Source: WJMT01 sp964624145 (GTDB taxonomy: Bacteria > Acidobacteriota > Aminicenantia > Aminicenantales > Aminicenantaceae). Taken from it: 64,000 nt of DNA. The DNA is taken from assembly GCA_964624145.1 (NCBI GenBank), contig CAZUXT010000007.1, positions 1-64,000 of the forward strand. Reading direction: 5' to 3'. A program made the position numbers and the translations under genes. The notes beneath the pieces were generated by a model, which ran no database searches, was not told the DNA's origin, and was given only the letters and a program-made list of their open reading frames with translations. Shown here one piece after another: positions 41,393 through 49,408 of this stretch. Numbering within the stretch: the first letter of the stretch is position 1; the number at the start of each line of letters is the position of its first letter.

Positions 41393-43313
41393 CCCATTTC
41401 CTCAATACTTGCTGCGCATGGTTTCTTAGGTTTTTATTCCACATAAATTTTTTTTCAGACAGAGAAAGCAGGTGCTTTATTGCTGATTTGGCCTCAAGCT
41501 CATCAACGATCTGGATATTTTTTTGAAGCCTTTTGTTCATGATACCAAAAGGAGATCTAAAGGAAAACAACAGGTCAAGTGCCTTGTGTTCACTGTTTTC
41601 ATTACGGGAAAGAAGTGCAAAGGCTTCTTTTTTCAGGTCATACGGTTTCTTCTTAAGAAGAGGAAAGAGAAAGTTATCATCATGCTCTGTGAGCTTCCTC
41701 ATGGCTTTCAATGTCTTTACTTGAATGGTATTTGTTCCGAGTTTGAATATGAATTTAAGGGTGACCAAAGATACCGGAGAATCTATGAGGCTTAAGTTTT
41801 CTGTAATCTTTTGAAGAAACATATCATCACTGGATCTTTGTTCTAAATTAACATTAAAATAAAACAAATAATCTGTAAAAAAACGAAAAAATGCTTTCAA
41901 GATATAAGGAGTGATGACTTCTTCTGTAAAGATTTTTTCCAAATATTTATTTTCATCTTTCAGGCTACGGCCTATATGTTCAATGAAATAGTTAAAGTGC
42001 AAGGAAAGCTCTCCTTTGAGAATCATCTCTTCTATGAATTCAATTATGGCCGAGTCTAATTTTTTAAAGTCTGATAATGGGGATAAAATATCCCTTTTTC
42101 CGTCTATTGTTTCATAAACCTGTTTCAAATATTCAATATCTTCCTTTTCGGTTATGTATTCCCATTCATCAAAAATAGTCTTGAGCAAGCGGGAAGAGTC
42201 TTTTTTGTCTGTTTCTTTTTCCAGTATATTAAGGAGGACTAAATGATAGTTTTTCTTAAGGTGTGATTCATCGAAGCTCACTTTTTTGGATTTTTCTGAC
42301 ATATCTTTGAGTAAAGACTGGAGTGATTCTTTGTATATCTCAGATATGAAGGGACTGGATGTGCAGGATAAGAGGTTATTTATTTTTCGGATGGTTTTTT
42401 CATCTTCTTTTTCTGATGCGCTGCTCTTAAAAACCTCGGAAAGCGATTCTGCGATTTTATGGTGCTTTTCCTCTTCAATAAGACTGGAAAAAATTTTAAA
42501 GTTGACGTCATCAAAATCATCCTCACTTGTTATTTCTTCCCAAAGCGTTGCAGCCAGATCTTTTTCACTCAAATCATTTATGAGAAATTTTAAATTATCC
42601 ATTTTTTCTTTTGAGGCAATTTGTTTGCTGCTGACAGCTGATTTTATTAGATTTTTTGAAAACGAAACATACTGTTCTTTTTTGTTTTTTCTCAAGTAAG
42701 AAAAGAAATTTTTAAAACTTTCGCTCAGTTCATCATCTATGAGAATCTCTTCAGCGCTGACTTTATCATAAATCTGGTCACAATTATCCGCCAGATATTT
42801 CATTTTCTGTTCATTTTCTTCCTCTGCCGCCTCTTTTAGAAGATAGGTCCAAAGGTCTTTTATCTCTTCGCCTTCTCCTTTTAACAGTTGAGAATAATCC
42901 AGCTCTTGGATCTTTATATTTGATATCCTTTCTTTCTCTACAAGCTTTTTTATCCCGCCGCTTTTAAATATATCTTTTCTGGGGAGAAAGAGTTTGGACA
43001 AAAACACGTCGAGTTCATTTGAGGTAACTGCTGGTTTTATTTCTAAAGTCTTTAGTTTTCGAAGATGGCATATATGCGCGACCTCAGCATACAGCTTTTC
43101 ATTTTTGAGAGGCTCTTTTTGAAAAAAGACGGTGTCCGGAGAAAATCCGATTTGAATGGAACGGTCAAAAAAACTGAATAGTCTGTCCAGCTCGGTTTTT
43201 AATAACTTTATGGAATTTTTATAGGAGGGATGATTCCTGTCATATATGGAATAATTTTTCAAAGAAATTTTCAGAGCTTTAAAGAAAGCCTTTATAAGAT
43301 CATTCTTTTCCAT
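41382..43313 (-). CDS. Large uncharacterised protein with domain shared with the HD-GYP-like neighbour
   Basis: A 643-residue, Lys/Glu-rich, mostly helical soluble protein without signal peptide. Residues 1-115 align by eye with the N terminus of the next gene product: Tyr-Asp-Arg-Asn-His-Pro-Ser-Tyr matches Tyr-Ser-Lys-Glu-His-Pro-Glu-Tyr, Ile-Gly-Phe-Ser-Pro-Asp matches Ile-Gly-Ile-Ile-Asp-Asp, and Glu-Leu-Asp-Val-Phe-Leu-Ser-Lys-Leu matches Glu-Leu-Asp-Asn-Phe-Ile-Ser-Phe-Leu. The remainder looks like helical repeats (HEAT-like). I do not recognise a catalytic motif. It is probably co-transcribed with the HD-GYP-like gene and could act as its partner (inference). Confidence 0.75.
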   Translation of the reverse strand: MEKNDLIKAFFKALKISLKNYSIYDRNHPSYKNSIKLLKTELDRLFSFFDRSIQIGFSPDTVFFQKEPLKNEKLYAEVAHICHLRKLKTLEIKPAVTSNELDVFLSKLFLPRKDIFKSGGIKKLVEKERISNIKIQELDYSQLLKGEGEEIKDLWTYLLKEAAEEENEQKMKYLADNCDQIYDKVSAEEILIDDELSESFKNFFSYLRKNKKEQYVSFSKNLIKSAVSSKQIASKEKMDNLKFLINDLSEKDLAATLWEEITSEDDFDDVNFKIFSSLIEEEKHHKIAESLSEVFKSSASEKEDEKTIRKINNLLSCTSSPFISEIYKESLQSLLKDMSEKSKKVSFDESHLKKNYHLVLLNILEKETDKKDSSRLLKTIFDEWEYITEKEDIEYLKQVYETIDGKRDILSPLSDFKKLDSAIIEFIEEMILKGELSLHFNYFIEHIGRSLKDENKYLEKIFTEEVITPYILKAFFRFFTDYLFYFNVNLEQRSSDDMFLQKITENLSLIDSPVSLVTLKFIFKLGTNTIQVKTLKAMRKLTEHDDNFLFPLLKKKPYDLKKEAFALLSRNENSEHKALDLLFSFRSPFGIMNKRLQKNIQIVDELEAKSAIKHLLSLSEKKFMWNKNLRNHAQQVLRKWDDR

Positions 43314-43339
43314 TATACAGGATCACATATAACTTGGCC

Positions 43340-43357
43340 TGTTCCTATAAAGGAACA
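43340..43357. promoter_or_regulatory. 18-bp perfect dyad upstream of the 643-residue gene
   Basis: TGTTCC-TATAAA-GGAACA is a perfect 6-6-6 inverted repeat, 27 bases upstream of the start at 43313. Its AT-rich centre and symmetry suit an operator, but no cognate regulator is known. Confidence 0.35.
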
Positions 43358-43420
43358 AGTTTATCTCCGAATTGTAATACAATCATAAAGAAACTTTAAG
43401 AAATATATATTAATTAGCCT

Positions 43421-43493
43421 GGATGATGAACAAGTCGAGGTTGCTGCAGAACAAAAAAATGAACATCGCCATTTTTTTATGAATAGGTCAGGC
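43421..43493 (-). repeat. Dispersed intergenic repeat, copy B
   Basis: Inverted relative to copy A. It holds both conserved blocks, with only about 16 bases between them against about 45 in copy A. A9-type hairpin arms (AAAAAAATG and CATTTTTTT) are intact. Its end overlaps the first base of the stop codon of the degenerate GGDEF gene. Confidence 0.75.
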
Positions 43494-44470
43494 TAGTATT
43501 CTTCAGAGCTCAAAGTCACCCGGTTTTGACCTTCTTCCTGGCTTATATGTGCAAAATTTTCTGCTTTTTTTATAAGAGAATCTTTTGTGCTTGAAGACTC
43601 AGCCAAAACGCCTCCGATGGAAATAGTTGTACGAATGAGGGTGCCATCTACGAGTATGCTTGATTGTTCGGCGAGCAGCCTTAATTTATTGGCAATAAGA
43701 TCTAATTTATGAGAATCAACATTGCTAAGGATAACAAGAAAAGAATCTTCTTCCCATCTTCCAGTAAACTCAAAAAAGCGGATGTTGTTTGATATGGTTT
43801 TCCCTATCATCTTAATGACTTTGTCTTTGACCACAGTTCCGTAGGTTCCTTTTATTGAGTTTACTCTGTCTAAAATACAAAACAAAATTCCTATCCGGAA
43901 CCCATATCTTTTCATCTCTTCCAATCTGGAAACAAGATTCATTTCAATATATCTTCTGTTTCCCATATTGGTAAGGGAATCGAGCATATTCATATGCCGC
44001 AGTTCCTGGGTAAGGTGAGGCATGCTCACTTTTGGAGAGTGCTCATGGAAAGTGATTACAGATGCGTCTACAGCACTGTTCTTGTTGACAATCGGAAGTA
44101 TTCCCATATAGGCAGGCAATCTAAAACCTTCTCTATGGAGGATATAGACTTTATACGACCTGGGAATTTTATCTTTAAAACTCTGTATCACAGGGCACAT
44201 TTCAGAGCATGTGAGTAATTTTTCTCCGGGTTCCTGTATGAGAATGTTTTTTTTGCATTTTTGATTGATAAGAGTTTCGGCCTCATTTCCCGAGAGCTTT
44301 TCTAAAGATCTGTTCCAGAATAAAATTCTCTGATCCTTATCTATAATACACACAGCTTCATAAATAATATTAAGCAAATCTATGAAATTTCTGTATTCCC
44401 ACTGGCAAAAAATTTTTTTTAACTGTTCGTTTATTAGTTTTATTGATTTTGAATTGATTGGGTCTTTCAT
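43493..44470 (-). CDS. PAS-GGDEF protein with degenerate GGDEF motif
   Basis: A 325-residue protein. A PAS domain (about 28-145) has Ile-Ile-Asp-Lys-Asp-Gln-Arg-Ile-Leu-Phe-Trp-Asn-Arg. The GGDEF domain starts at Asp-Ser-Leu-Thr-Asn-Met-Gly-Asn-Arg-Arg near 164, but the active loop is Glu240-Glu-Asp-Ser-Phe244 instead of Gly-Gly-Asp-Glu-Phe, and the upstream Asp-x-Asp/Phe-Lys metal region is also altered. Cyclic-di-GMP synthesis is thus unlikely. Three cysteines at 72, 88 and 92 in the PAS region may bind a ligand or metal. It lies on the same strand as the degenerate HD-GYP-like gene. Confidence 0.85.
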   Translation of the reverse strand: MKDPINSKSIKLINEQLKKIFCQWEYRNFIDLLNIIYEAVCIIDKDQRILFWNRSLEKLSGNEAETLINQKCKKNILIQEPGEKLLTCSEMCPVIQSFKDKIPRSYKVYILHREGFRLPAYMGILPIVNKNSAVDASVITFHEHSPKVSMPHLTQELRHMNMLDSLTNMGNRRYIEMNLVSRLEEMKRYGFRIGILFCILDRVNSIKGTYGTVVKDKVIKMIGKTISNNIRFFEFTGRWEEDSFLVILSNVDSHKLDLIANKLRLLAEQSSILVDGTLIRTTISIGGVLAESSSTKDSLIKKAENFAHISQEEGQNRVTLSSEEY

Positions 44471-44662
44471 TTTTTCAACCCCAAAAATTTTATATCAAAC
44501 CACAACCGTATTGTCAATAAAACTCATAATCAGGCATAAGCTGAATTATGCGCGTCCGTTTGTATGAATAAGTCAGGATAATTGATTCGTGGAAATAATA
44601 ACAAGTTTAATATATTATTATAAATAGGAAGATATTTTATACAGAAAATATTTAAAATAGTG

Positions 44663-44691
44663 TTGACAATAAAATATCTTATGAATATAAA
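44663..44691 (+). promoter_or_regulatory. Strong sigma70 promoter of the XRE-ImmA gene
   Basis: A perfect TTGACA (44663-44668), an optimal 17-base spacer and TATAAA (44686-44691, 5/6). The predicted start near 44698 coincides with the ribosome site AAGGGG, so the leader is only about 12 bases long. Confidence 0.76.
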
Positions 44692-44709
44692 AAATCTAAG
44701 GGGATTCAG

Positions 44710-45744
44710 ATGCTAAAAAATCTGGGAGTTAAAATAAGGCGTGTGAGAGAATCTCTTCACCTCACACAGGAACAAGTATCTAAAGGAACAGGCTTATCAA
44801 GTGAATTCATATCCCTCATTGAAAAAGGGAAAAGATTTCCAAGTCTGGATTCTATTGAAAAAATATCAAATTACTTGAATAAAAACATATCCTATTTTTT
44901 AGAAGAAGAACCAGATCCTTTTGAGATGATGATGAAAGATAAAGGGATAGCAAAGAACATGAAGTCCGAGTTAAGGACTTTTAGAAAATACTGTCGGGAA
45001 TACATGAATATGGAAAATACTTTAATGAATCCTATTGAGGAAGCTCCTCTCTATTCAGGTGCTTCACCCGCAGGAATGGCAGATGAAGAAAGAAAAAGGC
45101 TTGGTTTGGGAACCCAGCCTGTAAGGAATATGTTCTCTCTGATTGAATCAAACGGACTCCGTATTCTCAGACAAAACATAAAAAAAGGCGTGGAAATAGC
45201 AGGAGCATTTGTTTATTTTAAAGAGCATCAGGCAGGATTTGCCTTGATAAATACAGCTCAAAGTTATTCAAGGCAGCTCATAACAGCAGCTCACGAATAC
45301 TGCCATTATCTTAAAGACAGAGAATTTATCTGTATCTTAGACAATACCGATATTTTCGTTGATGACTATCTTCCCTTATATCCATCGAGAGAAAAGTTCG
45401 CCCATTTATTCTCCCTCCATTTTTTAATCCCTGATGACCGGATCAAATGGTTTGTAAACAAAGAATTTCGAAAAGAGAAGATGAAGATTGAGGATATCAT
45501 CAGGCTCAAAAGATATCTTGAAATGCCTATGGAGATAGTGCTCAAAGCTCTTCTGCGGATAAAATATATTTCGTCATCAGACTATAAGGAATACAGCAAA
45601 CCGGATTACCTGGATTATGAAAAATCATTGTTTGGATATATCAAAGCGGAGCAGGCTCCCTATGAAAAGAAAGCCAAGGTTATTCCATCGGACAGATACA
45701 AAACCTTGGCTGTTAAGGTACTAAAAAAGGTAAATCCGGAATAA
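44710..45744 (+). CDS. XRE-family regulator with ImmA/IrrE peptidase-like domain
   Basis: A 344-residue protein. The N-terminal HTH (about 1-65) reads Leu-Thr-Gln-Glu-Gln-Val-Ser-Lys-Gly-Thr-Gly-Leu-Ser-Ser-Glu-Phe-Ile-Ser. The middle domain has the zinc-peptidase motif His-Glu-Tyr-Cys-His near residue 196, as in ImmA and IrrE, which cut repressors to turn on mobile elements or stress genes. No phage, conjugative or toxin gene is near, so this is a lone regulator. It has a strong promoter and ribosome site. The target is unknown. Confidence 0.9.
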   Translation: MLKNLGVKIRRVRESLHLTQEQVSKGTGLSSEFISLIEKGKRFPSLDSIEKISNYLNKNISYFLEEEPDPFEMMMKDKGIAKNMKSELRTFRKYCREYMNMENTLMNPIEEAPLYSGASPAGMADEERKRLGLGTQPVRNMFSLIESNGLRILRQNIKKGVEIAGAFVYFKEHQAGFALINTAQSYSRQLITAAHEYCHYLKDREFICILDNTDIFVDDYLPLYPSREKFAHLFSLHFLIPDDRIKWFVNKEFRKEKMKIEDIIRLKRYLEMPMEIVLKALLRIKYISSSDYKEYSKPDYLDYEKSLFGYIKAEQAPYEKKAKVIPSDRYKTLAVKVLKKVNPE

Positions 45745-45757
45745 AAAGGAAAGCAGG

Positions 45758-47212
45758 TTAGGTTAACTCAGCCAAGACCTTAACAAGGAATTTCCAGAAT
45801 ATTTCAACCGTACCAATATGAACTCTCTCATCCGGAGAATGGGGGTGTTCGATCGTCGGACCAAAAGAGATCATATCCATACCCGGAAATTTTTCTCCTA
45901 TAATACCGCATTCAAGACCAGCATGAACAGCTGCGACATGGGCATCTTTGTTGAAAGTATCTGTGTATACTTTTTTCATTTTTTTCAAGAGTTCGGATTC
46001 AAGGTTAGGCTTCCAGCCCGGATATCCTTGTTCCCGGACGATCTCAGCATCAGCCATCTCTGCTATGGCATTTATAGCATCTCTTGTTGCCTCAAGGGCC
46101 GATGCCGTGGAGCTTCGAGTGCTGCACACAATTTGGACTTTGTCCTGCTTTGTCTTGACAACAGCAAGATTTGTGGATGTCTCCACAAGGCCTTCTATCT
46201 CGGGGTGCATTGAAACAACACCATGGGGAAGACTCAGGATAAGATTGATAATTGTATTTTTTTCATCTTGGACTATGGCTTTACCGGGATCATCTGAATA
46301 TTTTTCAAATGAGTGTTGAGCATCAGGTTCGATTGGCTTGTATTCACTTTTTATTTTACTAAACTCATCTTCAATGATTTTTTTGAACTGGTCCTTGTCT
46401 CCGGAGTTAATACCTATGACAGCTTCCGACTCTCTTGGTATGGCATTCCGGAGATTACCTCCTTCGATATTAAACAATTGAAAGGAAAGGTTCTTTGACA
46501 GTTTCCACAGGATACGTGACAGTAGTTTTATGGCATTCCCTCTACCCATGTTTATATCAATTCCCGAATGCCCTCCTTTAAATCCGGAAAGCTTTAATTT
46601 AAATACGTCATCACAGCTCTTTTTTTCTGTATGAAAGGGAACAAAAATCTGAGTATCGGCTCCTCCGGCACACCCGATAGTGAATTCCCCTTCATCTTCA
46701 CTGTCCAGGTTCAAAAGTCTTTTTCCTTTTAAAGATCCTTCGGTAAGTTGCATGGCTCCATCCAAGCCGGTCTCTTCTTCAACAGTAAACAAGAATTCAA
46801 GAGGGGGATGTGCGATGTCATTGCTTTCCATAATTGCCAGGCAGGCACTTCCTCCGATTCCATTATCAGCACCAAGAGTGGTCCCCTTTGCTTTGACCCA
46901 ATCTCCGTCTATTTCTGTTTTTATGGGATCCTTTGTAAAGTCATGCTCAACATCTGAATTTTTTTCACACACCATGTCTAAATGGCCCTGCAGGATGACA
47001 CCTACAGCATGTTCATTGCCTTTGGAAGCTTTTTTTGAGACGACAACATTTCCAATTTTATCTCTTTTGTAATCAAGATTAAGACGTTTTGCTACGGATA
47101 TGATATAGTCTCCGATCGCTTTTTCATTGCCTGAGCAATGGGGAATTCTTAAAATTTCTTGGAAATGTTTCCATAAAAGAGAAGGTTTCAAATCATTTAA
47201 TTCTTTAGCCAT
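45758..47212 (-). CDS. pepD: Aminoacyl-histidine dipeptidase (M20 family)
   Basis: A 484-residue cytosolic zinc dipeptidase with broad action on X-His and other dipeptides. The metal-binding motif Gly-His-Leu-Asp-Met-Val is near 81, Gly-Ala-Asp-Asn-Gly-Ile-Gly near 119, and the catalytic Glu pair in Glu-Glu-Glu-Thr-Gly near 149. The central dimer-lid domain has Gly-His-Ser-Gly. The length is normal for PepD. The start has GGAGA seven bases upstream. It fits the peptide-based metabolism seen in the window, acting after the secreted peptidases. Confidence 0.93.
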   Translation of the reverse strand: MAKELNDLKPSLLWKHFQEILRIPHCSGNEKAIGDYIISVAKRLNLDYKRDKIGNVVVSKKASKGNEHAVGVILQGHLDMVCEKNSDVEHDFTKDPIKTEIDGDWVKAKGTTLGADNGIGGSACLAIMESNDIAHPPLEFLFTVEEETGLDGAMQLTEGSLKGKRLLNLDSEDEGEFTIGCAGGADTQIFVPFHTEKKSCDDVFKLKLSGFKGGHSGIDINMGRGNAIKLLSRILWKLSKNLSFQLFNIEGGNLRNAIPRESEAVIGINSGDKDQFKKIIEDEFSKIKSEYKPIEPDAQHSFEKYSDDPGKAIVQDEKNTIINLILSLPHGVVSMHPEIEGLVETSTNLAVVKTKQDKVQIVCSTRSSTASALEATRDAINAIAEMADAEIVREQGYPGWKPNLESELLKKMKKVYTDTFNKDAHVAAVHAGLECGIIGEKFPGMDMISFGPTIEHPHSPDERVHIGTVEIFWKFLVKVLAELT

Positions 47213-47329
47213 TTATGTTCTCCAATCATTTTTTAGATATAATACTTTTTTAATAATTGCATAAATGATATGGATAAGCAAGTTTATTATAACTGACCTG
47301 ATTTACAAATGTGAGGCCATTAATCCGGA

Positions 47330-47869
47330 TTATTCAAGCTGTTTTTCAATATGATTGAGTGTTGTTTCAAAAACGGAAAATGATTTATCACCGTAGAGAC
47401 ACAGAATGATTTCATCGGGATATTCATTATTTTTCATAAAATCCAAACAGACTTTTATCATGATTTCACTGCAGCGTTTTATCGGATATCTAAAAATCCC
47501 TGTACTTATAGCAGGGAAAGCAATGCTTTTTATTTTTTTCTTTTTCGCACATTCCAGACTGTTATGAGTGGCTTTCTTTAGTTTCTCATCCTCATTTCCT
47601 TCGCCATATACGGGACCTGCGGCATGGATGACATATTTTGCTTTTAGGTTTCCTGCACCTGTTATGACAGCTTCACCTACTTCTATAGGACCTATTGAAT
47701 TGCATTCTTCCTGAATAGAAGGACCCCCGAAACTTCGAATGGCGCCTGCCACCCCTCCTCCCAGTATCAGCGACTTGTTTGCAGCATTGACAACGGCTTC
47801 CGCATCAACAAGGGCAATATTTCCCTCTATTAATCTCAGGATTTTATTTCCTATTCTCGATTCTTTCAT
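47330..47869 (-). CDS. Macro-domain protein (ADP-ribose/O-acetyl-ADP-ribose binding)
   Basis: A 179-residue single macro domain: Gly-Asn-Ile-Ala-Leu-Val near 18, Val-Val-Asn-Ala-Ala-Asn-Lys near 27, Gly-Gly-Gly-Val-Ala-Gly-Ala-Ile near 39, and Pro-Ala-Ile-Ser-Thr-Gly-Ile-Phe-Arg-Tyr-Pro near 121. These match YmdB-type hydrolases that remove ADP-ribose or acetyl groups. The ATG at 47869 has GGGGAG six bases upstream; an ATG at 47875 is too close to that site. It stands alone between pepD and the M16-like pair. Confidence 0.92.
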   Translation of the reverse strand: MKESRIGNKILRLIEGNIALVDAEAVVNAANKSLILGGGVAGAIRSFGGPSIQEECNSIGPIEVGEAVITGAGNLKAKYVIHAAGPVYGEGNEDEKLKKATHNSLECAKKKKIKSIAFPAISTGIFRYPIKRCSEIMIKVCLDFMKNNEYPDEIILCLYGDKSFSVFETTLNHIEKQLE

Positions 47870-47929
47870 TCCCATCTCCCCGTATATAAATTTTCTTTTT
47901 ATAAAAACATATTATATCAGATTGCTTTG

Positions 47930-49408
47930 TTATCTCGAATCATTTTTTATCCCTTTTTTCAATTTGTATTGAAAAATTCCCTCGTTATCATAGATCTCCA
48001 CTTCCTCAAAATCCTTTATGTGATCCAGCACAACGTCTTTATCTCCAACAATAACGACAACAGGGTTTAAAAATCCGATATTTTGAAGTGCCTTGAATAC
48101 AGAACTGGAGTTAACATACATAATGTTTTCATAATAATTTTTCCAGTAAATCTCTTCCATATCCAGAGCCAGTATTTCAGATGCTTTTAAGGAAAATTCC
48201 TTGTGTCCTGAGATTTGAATGGGAAAATTTCCTATTAAATAGGACTTTGCCTGCTCTATCTCATGATTGGGAATCTTATTCATTGTAAGACTTCCTATTT
48301 CTCTTAATATCTCTGTAACGGAAGGATATAAATATTCTGTTTTTACCTTTGCTTTAACATAAAACAAATCACAGTTTTTAAAAAGTTCTATTCCGCTGAA
48401 AGCCCAGTAGGCATAACCTCTGGTCTCACGAAGATTCATTATGAGTCTGCTGATATGAGAGCCTCCCAGAATCTGGTTGAACACCAGATAAGAGAAATAG
48501 TCCTCAGTCTTTTCTTTAGGAAGAATATATCCGATAAATAGAGTGGTTTCATCAGCCTTCGTAAGGTCTGTAAAGCATATCTTCGGTTTTGTTTTGGGGG
48601 CCGGAGGTTTGATGTGATATGTTTCAACGTTTTTCTTCACCCATTGGCTCAGATGCTGACCAGTAATGTTTGTGACTTCTGAGAGATTGACATCTCCAAT
48701 GATAAGAAGCCTGGCATTATTGGGTATTAAAAACTTGTCATAGAATGTCAATAAGTCTTTTCTATTCAGCCTCTTTATGACACTGCTGTTAAACACATAT
48801 TTTTCGTACGGATGGTTGCGAAACATAATTTGGAAGAGCAGTTTTCTCCCCAGTAATTCTGGATTTGTATTTCTCACTATGTTATAAAACATGTCTCTTT
48901 TAACATTATTCACTTCAATTTTTGGAAAGTCGGCCTGGATGAGAAGCTGACCCAGCAGCTTGACCGCTTCATTCAAATACTCATTAAGACAGGTTATGGA
49001 AAATACAGAATAATCCGGGTACGTTGAAACGGAAAAATCACCTCCGATATATTCAATTTGTTCTTCGATCTGAGAAGCGGAGAGCCCTATAGCCCCCTTG
49101 AAAAGCATATTTGCCGTAAAACTTGCCAGACCAGGAAGGTCATCCGGCGACAGACTCTCTCCAGTCAGGATTATCAGATGTATATCAATAAACGGCTGCG
49201 GTTTCCTTTGAACAACTGAAACCTGCAGTCCGTTCTCCAGCATGAAAGATTCAAGAGCAGGAAAATCCAGGTCAGGCAAAGGATAGGGGAGTGGTGGGGT
49301 TTTTCTGAACTTCTCTTGAGCTGATAGAGAGGGAGTCATAAAAGACAGAATGAACAAGCCGAGCAGCACACAAACACAGATTTTACTCGGCCGGATATGT
49401 GTTTTCAT
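47930..49408 (-). CDS. M16-fold (insulinase-like) secreted protein, non-catalytic type
   Basis: A 492-residue protein with a signal peptide (about 1-30). Two M16 halves are recognisable, the second with Arg-Gly-Tyr-Ala-Tyr near 344 where active dimers keep an Arg-Tyr pair. In the first half the zinc motif His-x2-Glu-His is replaced by Ser-Phe-Thr-Ala-Asn (about residue 89-93). It is thus the usual inactive subunit of an M16 heterodimer. It overlaps the upstream gene by four bases (ATGA), so the proteins probably work as a pair in the periplasm. Confidence 0.85.
   Translation of the reverse strand: MKTHIRPSKICVCVLLGLFILSFMTPSLSAQEKFRKTPPLPYPLPDLDFPALESFMLENGLQVSVVQRKPQPFIDIHLIILTGESLSPDDLPGLASFTANMLFKGAIGLSASQIEEQIEYIGGDFSVSTYPDYSVFSITCLNEYLNEAVKLLGQLLIQADFPKIEVNNVKRDMFYNIVRNTNPELLGRKLLFQIMFRNHPYEKYVFNSSVIKRLNRKDLLTFYDKFLIPNNARLLIIGDVNLSEVTNITGQHLSQWVKKNVETYHIKPPAPKTKPKICFTDLTKADETTLFIGYILPKEKTEDYFSYLVFNQILGGSHISRLIMNLRETRGYAYWAFSGIELFKNCDLFYVKAKVKTEYLYPSVTEILREIGSLTMNKIPNHEIEQAKSYLIGNFPIQISGHKEFSLKASEILALDMEEIYWKNYYENIMYVNSSSVFKALQNIGFLNPVVVIVGDKDVVLDHIKDFEEVEIYDNEGIFQYKLKKGIKNDSR

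Noticed and set aside
43306..43318. TATAAT overlapping the start codon of the 643-residue gene as its -10 box
   Set aside because: It would place the transcript start inside the coding region, and no -35 box is at a suitable distance.
44710..45744. Toxin-antitoxin or prophage module around the XRE-ImmA gene
   Set aside because: Neighbours are a degenerate GGDEF gene and pepD. No toxin, integrase or phage gene is visible.
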